DNA of 64,000 nt, from contig NZ_KI911784.1 in assembly GCF_000516515.1 (NCBI RefSeq), positions 3,572,633 to 3,636,632 on the forward strand, read 5' to 3'. A model generated the notes under the pieces. It saw nothing but the letters and a program-made list of their open reading frames with translations, did no database searches and was not told the DNA's origin. Below, piece by piece: positions 8,666-16,869 of this stretch (positions are counted from its first letter, which is position 1; each line of letters opens with the position of its first letter). Made by a program: the position numbers and the translations under genes. Source of the stretch: Chloroflexus sp. Y-396-1. GTDB lineage: Bacteria > Chloroflexota > Chloroflexia > Chloroflexales > Chloroflexaceae.

Positions 8666-9493
8666 CTACGGATAGCGGCGGAACCGACGAAAATTGGGTT
8701 TGCGCTTTTCAAGGAACGCCTGCTTACCCTCTTGCGCCTCTTCGGTCAGGTAATACAGCAGAGTAGCATCACCGGCCAACTGCTGCAAACCAGCATGGCC
8801 GTCGGCAGCAGCATTAATACTCGCCTTGAGCAGACGAATCGCCAGCGGACTCTTCTCCAGAATCTCGCGTGCCCACTGCACGCCCTCATCCTCTAACCGT
8901 TCGAGCGGCACAACTGCATTCACCAGCCCCATCTCAAGGGCCTGCTGCGCATTGTATTGCCGACACAGGTACCAGATTTCGCGCGCCTTCTTATCACCAA
9001 CGATGCGTGCGAGCAGATTAGAGCCATAGCCACCATCGAAACTCCCCACTTTCGGCCCGGTCTGACCAAAGATCGCGTTGTCGGCAGCAATGGTCAGATC
9101 GCAAACGACGTGTAGGACATGCCCACCCCCGATGGCGTAGCCAGCGACCAGCGCGATCACCGGCTTGGGAATAATCCGAATCAGACGCTGAAGATCAAGG
9201 ACGTTCAAGCGTGGGATTTGATCCTTACCAACGTAGCCACCGATCCCGCGCACGCTCTGATCACCGCCAGAGCAGAAGGCTTCATCACCAGCGCCGGTAA
9301 ACAAGATAACACCGATCCGTTCATCATCACGAGCGTGAGAGAAGGCGTCAATCAGCTCATTGATCGTTTCTGGACGAAACGCATTCCGCTTTTCAGGGCG
9401 GTTGATCGTAATTTTTGCGATCCCTTCACCAGCCGCATCGTGTTCATAAATGATGTCGGTATAGTCACGAACTTTCACCCACTCAATTGGCAT
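8666..9493 (-). CDS. menB: 1,4-Dihydroxy-2-naphthoyl-CoA synthase (MenB)
   Basis: A 275-residue crotonase-fold enzyme that cyclises o-succinylbenzoyl-CoA to dihydroxynaphthoyl-CoA. Diagnostic features separate it from ordinary enoyl-CoA hydratases: FCSGGDQS around residues 73-80, [15 protein letters not shown], and [13 protein letters not shown] at about 146-158, whose Asp and Tyr belong to the MenB active site. The C-terminal [19 protein letters not shown] is also typical. The ATG at 9493 has a GAGGACG ribosome site. It is the first gene of the menB-A-E group and is divergent from the NACHT gene. Confidence 0.96.
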   Translation of the reverse strand: MPIEWVKVRDYTDIIYEHDAAGEGIAKITINRPEKRNAFRPETINELIDAFSHARDDERIGVILFTGAGDEAFCSGGDQSVRGIGGYVGKDQIPRLNVLDLQRLIRIIPKPVIALVAGYAIGGGHVLHVVCDLTIAADNAIFGQTGPKVGSFDGGYGSNLLARIVGDKKAREIWYLCRQYNAQQALEMGLVNAVVPLERLEDEGVQWAREILEKSPLAIRLLKASINAAADGHAGLQQLAGDATLLYYLTEEAQEGKQAFLEKRKPNFRRFRRYP

Positions 9494-9679
9494 GGTCGTC
9501 CTCGCTTTAGTTATCTATCGCTTCTTATTTATAATGTACCACAATTGCTTGCCTCGCTCTATCGCACCAATCTGGGTGTGGCAGGGCACAGCAGCGCAGT
9601 GCTCTCACGATGCTCATTACAGCGTGATATTGTATGATTATTAGGTGCGTTATCCATCGACAAATCCAATGACGTGACA

Positions 9680-12600
9680 ATGATCCCTCCCGACCTACAA
9701 CAGGCCCTGCAACGACTGCACGACGGAACCGACACCCCTGCCGATCTTGAGGCAGTGCGGGCTGCATTGCAGACGCGCCTGATTACGCTGGCGCCCGCCA
9801 CCCGCACGGTGACGGTCGGCGGTAACACCGAGGGCACAGTCATCGTGACCGGCGACGGGAACACCGTGCAGGTGTTGCACGGCGCCGCCGCTGAAAAATT
9901 GCGTCAGATCGAGATCGATGATCTGACCGAACGCTACCTGCGCGCCGTAGCCGACGACTGGCAGTACCTGACCATCACCACCCGCGGCGAAGATCGCCGC
10001 CTGCCGCTGGAAGGGGTCTTTTTCATGCTCCAGGCTCGCCCGCGCCCCCAATCGCGGCCAACCGACCCGCCATCGCCGGATATCGAACCGACAGCGCAGC
10101 GGCTGGCGGATGCGGGACACCCCGATCCGCTCGATGCATCTCGCGCTCCCGATCAGGAGCATGACCGGCGTTCAGGTGACCCCAAAGCCGCCGGGCTACC
10201 CCCACCCGTACCGCTGGAGACGGTGCTGCAAACCGACGAGCACCTGGCGATTCTGGGTGAACCGGGTGCCGGGAAGTCAACCGCGCTGCAATTCATCGGT
10301 CTGTGTTACGCCCGCGCTGCTACGGGTCAGGCGGTTGAACAGTTGACGATCAAGCGCCCCGCCATCCCCATCCTACTGCGCTTACAGGTGAGTGCATCCA
10401 CCATCGTTCAAGCCACACTTCGCACTGCTCTGGTCGCCGAGATTCAAAGCAGGTTGCAGTGTCAGGTGGACGATGCCGACCGACTGTTCGACGCCTGGCG
10501 CAAGTCACCCGGTCTGATCATCCTGCTCGATGGGCTGGACGAGGCGCCGACGGAGGTGCGCCAGTCGGTGCGTGAGCGGATCGAGCGGGCCGCCCGCAGC
10601 GGGATCGGTCGGGTCATCCTGACCTCGCGCCCGGCCGGGTTTCTCATCCTGGGCGGGTTGCAGGAATACACGCTCAAACCCTTCGCAGATGCCAGTCGGT
10701 CGGTTGAATCGTGGATCGACGATCACGATACGTTGCAGGAATACACGCTCAAACTCTTCGCAGATGCCAGGCAGGAAGCGTTGCCCTACCTGAAGGGATG
10801 GCTGCGGGCGCTAAAGCCCGAATGGCAGGCGCAGGTTGAGGAGAAAGCACAATCCCTGATCGAGCAGATGCAGGCAAGCGCCGCCCTGCGCCGCCTGCTC
10901 AACAACCCGCTGCTGCTGCGCCTGAGCGCCCAGCACTACGCCGCAACCGGCGCGATCGCCCGCAGTCGCGTCGACCTGTACCGGCAGTGGGTGGAGGAAT
11001 CCTGGCAGCGCGCCCGGCAGCGCGGCGCGTCGGCGCAAGACAAACAACACTATCTGGCAGTGCTCCAGACGCTGGCATGGCACATGCACACCGGCGGCGA
11101 CACCAGCGCAACCGCCCTGCAAACCGCGCTCCGCAGCGCGGGCCTGGCTACCGATGACCACGCCGCCGCCGACCTGTTGCACCGCCTGCGCGAACAGACC
11201 GGACTGCTGGCGCGGCTGAGCAAGGCGCATACCGATCGCTACCTCTTCAGCCACATGACCCTGCGCGAGTATCTGGTGGCCATGCGCCTGCTCAACGCCT
11301 GGCGGCGGGATGCGCGCTGCACCTGGCGTTTCCTGAAACTGCGGTTGCACCTGCCCGACTGGCGCGAACCACTCGCACTGCTGGCAGGGTTGCTCGACGA
11401 AACCGATGCTCAATGCCTGCTGACCTGGATCATGCGCGCTCGCTCGCCGGGGGAACGGCATCTGCGCCGCGACCTGCTGCTGGCGGCTGAGCTGGCGGTT
11501 GAGAGCGGACATGGGCAGATCATGCGCGGAATACTGGTATCACGATTGCTGCGAGTACTGCGTGGTCGGCGGGTGGAGTATAGTGTGTGCTGGGTGGCGG
11601 CTAGGGCGTTGGGGCGGATCGGCGATGCGGCTGCCGTGCCGGAGCTGCTGGCAGCGCTGCGCGATGCGGATTGGAATGCGCGCCGGGCGGCGGCGGAGGC
11701 GTTGGTGCAGATCGGTGCGGCTGCCGTGCCGGGGCTGCTGGCAGCGCTGCGCGATGCGAGTGAGTGGGTGCGCCAGGTGGCGGCTAGTGCGTTGGGGCGG
11801 ATCGGCGATGCGGCTGCCGTGCCGGAGCTGCTGCACGCGCTGCGCGATGCGAATCCGGACGTGCGCGAAGCGGCGGCGGGGGCGTTGGGGCGGATCGGCG
11901 ATGCGGCTGCCGTGCCGGAGCTGCTGCACGCGCTGCGCGATGCGAATCCGGGCGTGCACGAAGCGGCGGTGGAGGCGTTGAGGCAGATCGGCGCACCAGC
12001 CGTGCCGGGGCTGCTGGCAGCGCTGCGCGATGCGAGAGAGTGGGTGCGCCAGGTGGCGGCTAGGGCGTTGGGGCGGATCGGCGATGCGGCTGCCGTGCCG
12101 GGGCTGCTGCACGCGCTGCGCGATGCGAGTGAGTGGGTGCGCAAAGCGGCGGCGGAGGCGTTGGGGCGGATCGGCGATGCGGCTGCCGTGCCGGGGCTGC
12201 TGCACGCGCTGCGCGATGCGAGTGAGTGGGTGCGCAAAGCGGCGGCGGAGGCGTTGGGGCGGATCGGCGATGCGGCCGCCGTGTCGGGGTTGCTGCAAGC
12301 GCTGGGCGATACGGACTGGAATGCGCGCCGGGCGGCGGCTAAGGCGTTGGGAGAGATCGGCGATGCGGCTGCCGTGCCGGGGCTGCTGGCAGCGCTGCGC
12401 GATGCGAATCCGGACGTGCGCGAAGCGGCGGCGGAGGCGTTGGGGGAGATCGGCGATGCGGCCGCCGTGCCGGGGCTGCTGGCAGCGCTGGGCGATGCGA
12501 ATGCGGACGTGCGCGAAGCGGCGGCGGAGGCGTTGGGGGAGATCGGCGATGCGGCCGCCGTGCCGGGGCTGCTGGCAGCGCTGGGCGATGCGAATCCGGA

Positions 12601-13612
12601 CGTACGCGAAGCGGCGGCGGAGGCGTTGGGGCGGATCGGCGATGCGGCTGCCGTGCCGGGGCTGCTGGCAGCGCTGCGCGATGCGAATCCGGACGTGCGC
12701 GAAGCGGCGGCGGAGGCGTTGGGGGAGATCGGCGATGCGGCCGCCGTGCCGGGGCTGCTGGCAGCGCTGGGCGATGCGAATCCGGACGTGCGCGAAGCGG
12801 CGGCGGAGGCGTTGGGAGAGATCGGCGATGCGGCTGCCGTGCCGGGGCTGCTGAAAGCGCTGGGCGATACGGAATGGAATGCGCGCCGGGCGGCGGAGAA
12901 GGCGTTGGTGCAGATCGGTGCGGCTGCCGTGCCGGGGCTGCTGGCAGCGCTGGGCGATGCGAATCCGGACGTGCGCGAAGCGGCGGCGGAGGCGTTGGGA
13001 GAGATCGGCGATGCGGCTGCCGTGCCGGGGCTGCTGGCAGCGCTGCGCGATGCGAGTGAGTGGGTGCGCCAGGTGGCGGCTAGGGCGTTGAGGGAGATCG
13101 GCGATGCGGCTGCCGTGCCGGGGCTGGTGGCAGCGCTGGGCGATGCGGAGGCGAGTGTGCGCTCGGTGGCGGAGTGGGCGTTGCGGAACCTGCTCCCCGC
13201 TTCTCCCCCACGAGACCGCGAGGAACGTCGAACCTGGCAGAAAGCAATGGCTGCGATGCGGCGCATAGCGTGGTGGGAACGCGACACTGACCTGCTCACC
13301 ACCGTCCTGGAGCGGCAAGCGGCCTGGCAGGCGGCGCTCGATCCCTGGCAAGACCCGTTGCAACCGCCGCCCGTACCCGCCTGGCAGCAATGGGCGCGGC
13401 GGATCGGTCGGGGTGGGCTGGTGGTGCTGCTGGCGGGTCTGTCCGGGGTAGCGACGGTGGTGCTGGCCGGCGCCGGTGATGCGGTGATGGCGGCGGTGTT
13501 GCCCGTCCTTCTGGCGCAGCCGTGGTGGGTGCCTGTTGGGCTGGTGTTTGGGCTGGCGGTGCTGGCGACGCTGCTGGGCTGGCTGGTGGAAGGAGTGCGG
13601 AGCAGGCGGTAA
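9680..13612 (+). CDS. NACHT NTPase with 17 HEAT repeats and C-terminal membrane helices (bacterial NLR-like)
   Basis: A STAND-class NTPase of about 1310 residues. In order: a short N-terminal segment with TVTVGGNTEGTVIVTGDGN; a linker rich in Pro, Arg and Asp; the NACHT core with Walker A GEPGAGKST (about residues 193-201), Walker B LIILLDGLDEAP (Asp about 284) and a sensor-like RVILTSRPAGF; a helical NACHT-associated part (LLNNPLLLRLSAQHY, YLFSHMTLREYLVAMRLL); seventeen HEAT units (11606-13177); a linker; and two hydrophobic helices at the extreme C-terminus (about residues 1240-1305) ending VEGVRSRR. NLR-like proteins sense ligands through the repeat domain, and several bacterial NACHT proteins defend against phages. 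The ATG at 9680 lacks a clear ribosome site; GTG 9674 is the alternative. G+C is well above that of the neighbours. The domain calls are firm. The defence role and any membrane effector role are inference. Confidence 0.88.
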   Translation: MIPPDLQQALQRLHDGTDTPADLEAVRAALQTRLITLAPATRTVTVGGNTEGTVIVTGDGNTVQVLHGAAAEKLRQIEIDDLTERYLRAVADDWQYLTITTRGEDRRLPLEGVFFMLQARPRPQSRPTDPPSPDIEPTAQRLADAGHPDPLDASRAPDQEHDRRSGDPKAAGLPPPVPLETVLQTDEHLAILGEPGAGKSTALQFIGLCYARAATGQAVEQLTIKRPAIPILLRLQVSASTIVQATLRTALVAEIQSRLQCQVDDADRLFDAWRKSPGLIILLDGLDEAPTEVRQSVRERIERAARSGIGRVILTSRPAGFLILGGLQEYTLKPFADASRSVESWIDDHDTLQEYTLKLFADARQEALPYLKGWLRALKPEWQAQVEEKAQSLIEQMQASAALRRLLNNPLLLRLSAQHYAATGAIARSRVDLYRQWVEESWQRARQRGASAQDKQHYLAVLQTLAWHMHTGGDTSATALQTALRSAGLATDDHAAADLLHRLREQTGLLARLSKAHTDRYLFSHMTLREYLVAMRLLNAWRRDARCTWRFLKLRLHLPDWREPLALLAGLLDETDAQCLLTWIMRARSPGERHLRRDLLLAAELAVESGHGQIMRGILVSRLLRVLRGRRVEYSVCWVAARALGRIGDAAAVPELLAALRDADWNARRAAAEALVQIGAAAVPGLLAALRDASEWVRQVAASALGRIGDAAAVPELLHALRDANPDVREAAAGALGRIGDAAAVPELLHALRDANPGVHEAAVEALRQIGAPAVPGLLAALRDAREWVRQVAARALGRIGDAAAVPGLLHALRDASEWVRKAAAEALGRIGDAAAVPGLLHALRDASEWVRKAAAEALGRIGDAAAVSGLLQALGDTDWNARRAAAKALGEIGDAAAVPGLLAALRDANPDVREAAAEALGEIGDAAAVPGLLAALGDANADVREAAAEALGEIGDAAAVPGLLAALGDANPDVREAAAEALGRIGDAAAVPGLLAALRDANPDVREAAAEALGEIGDAAAVPGLLAALGDANPDVREAAAEALGEIGDAAAVPGLLKALGDTEWNARRAAEKALVQIGAAAVPGLLAALGDANPDVREAAAEALGEIGDAAAVPGLLAALRDASEWVRQVAARALREIGDAAAVPGLVAALGDAEASVRSVAEWALRNLLPASPPRDREERRTWQKAMAAMRRIAWWERDTDLLTTVLERQAAWQAALDPWQDPLQPPPVPAWQQWARRIGRGGLVVLLAGLSGVATVVLAGAGDAVMAAVLPVLLAQPWWVPVGLVFGLAVLATLLGWLVEGVRSRR
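10658..10770 (+). repeat. In-frame 75-bp duplication inside the NACHT region
   Basis: A 38-base segment at 10658-10695 recurs at 10733-10770 with one mismatch, at a distance of 75 bases (25 codons). The protein therefore contains LQEYTLKPFADA and then LQEYTLKLFADA. The first copy follows the conserved ILTSRPAGF strand directly; the second leads into the expected helical continuation EALPYLKGWL. This looks like an in-frame tandem duplication within the NTPase domain. Confidence 0.9.
11606..13177 (+). repeat. Tandem array of 17 near-identical HEAT-repeat coding units (90/93 bp)
   Basis: Seventeen units, fourteen of 31 codons and three of 30, each shaped like ALGRIGDAAAVPGLLAALRD followed by a short variable stretch such as ANPDVREAAAE. 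Positions 22-27 of the unit vary most (NPDVRE, SEWVRK, DWNARR, EASVRS). Neighbouring units are almost identical at the DNA level; units 6 and 7 code for the same 31 residues. This points to recent expansion by slippage or unequal crossing-over. The second helix of each unit carries the variability, as expected for a binding surface. Confidence 0.92.
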
Positions 13613-13699
13613 ATTAGGGCTGCAAAATCCCTTTCATCACCGTCGCCCACTCCCCCTCTCCCTTCCTCTGACCGTGTGGGAGCGGCAGGGGTTGGGGGG

Positions 13700-14420
13700 A
13701 AGGGGCGGGCGGCCCTCACCCCCAGCCCCTCTCCCGCGCTGCGGGCGGCCCTCACCCCCGGCCCCGCTCCCGCGCTTCGGGCCGCCCTCACCCCCGGCCC
13801 CTCTCCCGCACTGCGGGAGAGGGGTGATGTGGTGTAGAGATGCGGCATCGTTGCAAGACGCAGGCACAGGATTGCCACGGCTACACTGATCTCCCCCTTC
13901 CTCTCTATGTGGGAGAGGAAGGGGGGCAGGGGGGAAGGTGAGGGGCCGCCCTCACCCCCGGCCCCTCTCCCGCGCTGCGGGAGAGGGGTGATGTGGTGTG
14001 TAGACGCGGCATCGTTGAAAGACGCAGGCACAGGATTGCCACGGCTACACTGATCTCCCCCTTCCTCTCTCTATGTGGGAGAGGAAGGGGGGCGGGGGGA
14101 AGGTGAGGGGCCGCCCTCACCCCCGGCCCCGCTCCCGCACTGCGGGAGAGGGGTGATGTGGTGTGTAGACGCGGCATCGTTGAGAGACGCAGGCACAGGA
14201 TTGTCACGGCTACGCTCATCTCCCCCTTCCTCTCCCTATGGGGGAGAGGAAGGGGGGCGGGGGGAAGGTGAGGGGCCGCCCTCACCCCCGGCCCCTCTCC
14301 CGCACTGCGGGCGGCCCTCACCCCCGGCCCCTCTCCCGCACTGCGGGAGAGGGGTGATGTGGTGTAGAGATGCGGCATCGTTGAGAGACGCAGGCACAGG
14401 ATTGCCACGGCTACGCTAGT
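13700..14420. repeat. Array 1 of about 165-bp palindromic repeat units (4 copies)
   Basis: Four direct copies of a composite unit; the landmark GTGATGTGGTGT begins at 13824, 13988, 14153 and 14354. The last interval is longer because an extra piece of about 36 bases carrying CCCTCACCCCCGGCCCC is duplicated. Each unit holds hairpin A (CTCTCCCGC ... GCGGGAGAG), a non-palindromic linker of about 65 bases containing GCGGCATCGTTG and CGCAGGCACAGGATTGCCAC, and hairpin B (CCCCCTTCC ... GGAAGGGGG). The array directly follows the NACHT gene. Degenerate flanking copies extend from about 13630 to 14480. Confidence 0.9.
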
Positions 14421-14449
14421 CGCTCCCCTTCCTCTGATCGTGTGAGAGC

Positions 14450-15101
14450 GGCAGGGAGCTGGGAGGAAGGGGCCTGTCGGGTTGGGGTGTGGGCTGGCGA
14501 TGCTGCTGGGCTAGTCAACAGTACAGTGTTCAACGCAGTCCCTTGTCTTTTCCTCTAAATAGGTGCGGCAAATAATCTATAGTGAAATAAATACAAAGCT
14601 GTGGAAGTTTATTATATAATAGATGAGTGCACTGCAAAAACGTACTACGGAGCACACAGAGTACACAGAGCGTGTAAGGTTTATGAATAAAAGGATCATT
14701 TTTGGCCATTGGGCGCATTGTAAAAAAAATGTTCACAACCCTATGTTCAATGAAAAATAAAATTATCTTTAGTCTCTGCGATCTCCGTGATCTCTGTGGT
14801 GGAAAGATCACCTTTTTGCAGTGGAGTCATAGATGCTAAAGCGAAGAATACCACTTGCTCATTTGCTCCTGTTCAGGTATGCTATAGGCCGAATGATCTG
14901 GCTGCGGTTCACTTCCTGTTTTGGTATTGAGATATTGCACGCCAGTCGTGGAACCTGTGCAGTTGTGTGTCGAGCATCCTACGTTTGAACAGAACCCTTA
15001 CCCTGGCTTTTTATCTGCCTTCATTTCTACTGATGTAGGCCATCAGCCAGATATGGGCAATTCGGTTACAGGCAACATCATGATCACAGAAAGAAACAAC
15101 A
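14450..15101. other. A+T-richer intergenic region, no gene seen
   Basis: About 650 bases between repeat array 1 and the small membrane protein gene. Base composition drops sharply after 14520 and poly-A/T runs occur near 14690-14770. Short imperfect direct repeats of the type ACAGAGTACACAGAG and GATCTCCGTGATCTCTGTG are present. I find no coding frame or RNA gene I can support. It probably contains the promoter of the gene at 15102. Confidence 0.5.
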
Positions 15102-15581
15102 ATGGCAGACAAAGAACTGGACATTCGGGTTAAGTTTTTGCTGATCGGTGCAGAGGCGCTGTTTGTTAGCATCCTTGGCCTCATGCGCCTTTCAATTTTG
15201 GGCTGGCTGGCTTTGATTTTTGGAATTTTACTGATTGTGGCATGGATGGGTTTTCATATAGTCTTGATGACTGCATTTATTCTAAGTTTAAGATCAAGCA
15301 TCATAGATTGGGTGCTCTATGGCGCCGTCCATTTGTTTTACATGCTGGCGTGGTTATTTCAATACGATGCTGACGATCTGCGTATATGGTGGGTAATTCA
15401 ACTTTTGCCTTTCACCGGTGGTTTGGAGCCATTTCTAAACGAATGGGGTGGAACTCTGTTTTTAATAATGGCCGCGGCTACTTTTATTTGCTATGTGATT
15501 ATCTTCATTCTACTCATTGTTCGGATCGTGCAATTTCTGGTGTCTCTCAATAAGGATACAAAGGATACACAAACCACATAG
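15102..15581 (+). CDS. Small polytopic membrane protein of unknown function
   Basis: A 159-residue protein with four or five hydrophobic helices (FLLIGAEALFVSILGLM, LGWLALIFGILLIVAWMGF, IIDWVLYGAVHLFYMLAWLF, TLFLIMAAATFICYVIIFI) and short polar ends (MADKELDIRVK; SLNKDTKDTQTT). I do not recognise the family. Codon use is A+T-richer than the surrounding core genes and no strong ribosome site precedes the ATG. It lies in the accessory block between the NACHT gene and menH and could be a partner of the NACHT protein or an unrelated passenger. It is supported as a gene by length, composition and a coherent membrane topology only. Confidence 0.55.
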   Translation: MADKELDIRVKFLLIGAEALFVSILGLMRLSILGWLALIFGILLIVAWMGFHIVLMTAFILSLRSSIIDWVLYGAVHLFYMLAWLFQYDADDLRIWWVIQLLPFTGGLEPFLNEWGGTLFLIMAAATFICYVIIFILLIVRIVQFLVSLNKDTKDTQTT

Positions 15582-15892
15582 GCTTTCAGACAGAAGCTAC
15601 TTCATCCATTTCTCTACCTCTCTACGTGGCTGCATCTACACTCAGTGATACAAGAGGTTCGTTGTGCAGCGTGCGAAAATCACACTTCCGCACTGTTGTG
15701 TTGCATACCGGACAGTTTTGTACTGATGAAGCTGCTGATGACCACCACTACAATACTGATCAGTGCCCGATCAAAAGAGTGCCTGGTCTGCCTGTTCGAC
15801 TGTGCGTGTACTATGTCCTTACCTGCGCAATCCTGCGGGCGTATCGGTTCATTTCCTTCACAGGGAAACGTTCCATCTGGCTTTAGAATCAG
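15582..15892. other. Intergenic between convergent genes, no feature seen
   Basis: About 310 bases between the small membrane protein stop and the menH stop. I see no gene, no clear rho-independent terminator and no copy of the 165-bp repeat. Confidence 0.5.
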
Positions 15893-16696
15893 TCATGCCA
15901 GAAATGCGCTAACCAGTTCGGCAACCGCTGCTGGTTGTTCCAGATGAACGGCATGTCCGGCATCGGGTACAATGGCGTGACGGGCATGAGGCATCAGTTC
16001 GGCCATACGAGCGGCAATTGCACAGAACTTGGGATCGAGTGCGCCTGTGATCAAGAGGGTAGGGGTAGTGATGGTTGGTAATATCTCCCACAGCGATGGT
16101 TGCCGCCCAACACTCATCCCGCGTAAAGCGTTGGCGTAGCCGATTGCACTACCGGCCAGGCGCTGTTGGCGTTGCGCTTCACGAACAGCGGCTGGCAGTC
16201 GCTGTTGGCTGGCAAACAGCGACTGCGATTCCCAAAACTCAACGAACCATTCCAGCCCTTCGCGCTCAATACGCTCGGCCAGTTCTTCATCACTCGCCAA
16301 ACGCGCGGCTCGTTCGGCTGGATCAGCCAATCCTGGTGAAGCGCCGATTAAGATTTGCCTGCCGACTCGCTCTGGTGCGCTGGCCGTGAGCAGTAACCCA
16401 ATCCGCCCCCCCATCGAATAGCCGAGCAGATCGGTACGCACAATGCCGAGCTGGTCGAGTAAAGCGAGGAGATCACTCACACACTGCTCGATAGCGTAGC
16501 GCTGCGGATCAGACGGCACGGCACTGGCGCCATGTCCGATCAGATCGATCATTATCAACGTGCGGTGCTGGCTCAGCGCCGGTACTAGCGCCTGCCATGT
16601 CTGACTGCTGCCGGTGAAGCCGTGGATCAAGAGCAGCGCCGGACCGCTACCGACTACTTCGACGGACAAATGGATGTTGTTAAGCGTGATCTTCAT
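15893..16696 (-). CDS. menH: 2-Succinyl-6-hydroxy-2,4-cyclohexadiene-1-carboxylate synthase (MenH)
   Basis: A 267-residue alpha/beta hydrolase that eliminates pyruvate in menaquinone synthesis. The oxyanion region LLIHGFTGSS, the nucleophile elbow LLGYSMGGRIGL, the acid region and the catalytic His segment PDAGHAVHLEQP are all present. A MenH-type lid is recognisable: GASPGLADPAERAARLASD followed by ELAERIEREGLEWFVEFWES and SLFASQ. These features make MenH more likely than a generic hydrolase. It is on the same strand as menB-A-E but about 6.4 kb upstream of menB, the gap being filled by plus-strand accessory genes and repeats. Confidence 0.85.
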   Translation of the reverse strand: MKITLNNIHLSVEVVGSGPALLLIHGFTGSSQTWQALVPALSQHRTLIMIDLIGHGASAVPSDPQRYAIEQCVSDLLALLDQLGIVRTDLLGYSMGGRIGLLLTASAPERVGRQILIGASPGLADPAERAARLASDEELAERIEREGLEWFVEFWESQSLFASQQRLPAAVREAQRQQRLAGSAIGYANALRGMSVGRQPSLWEILPTITTPTLLITGALDPKFCAIAARMAELMPHARHAIVPDAGHAVHLEQPAAVAELVSAFLA

Positions 16697-16869
16697 GTTC
16701 TCCGTCGGGAACTGTAACCTGATACGATGGTATCATCTTATCATAACGTCAACCAGTGCTCTGATGCTGGGGCGTGATTTAAGGTTTTGCAAAGTTCTTC
16801 CTGTCGGGCAATAGTGACAGAGGCGAGAGGTGAGAGGATTGAGCGAGAGGGCCGGGTAATCAACCTGTC

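Noticed and set aside
11410-14031. Very long open frames on the minus strand (up to about 870 codons) opposite the NACHT-HEAT gene
   Set aside because: They arise from the G/C-rich repetitive codon pattern of the HEAT array and run on through the palindromic repeats. The protein would be low-complexity Ser/Ala/Pro and has no ribosome site or domain; the plus-strand frame has clear NACHT and HEAT motifs.
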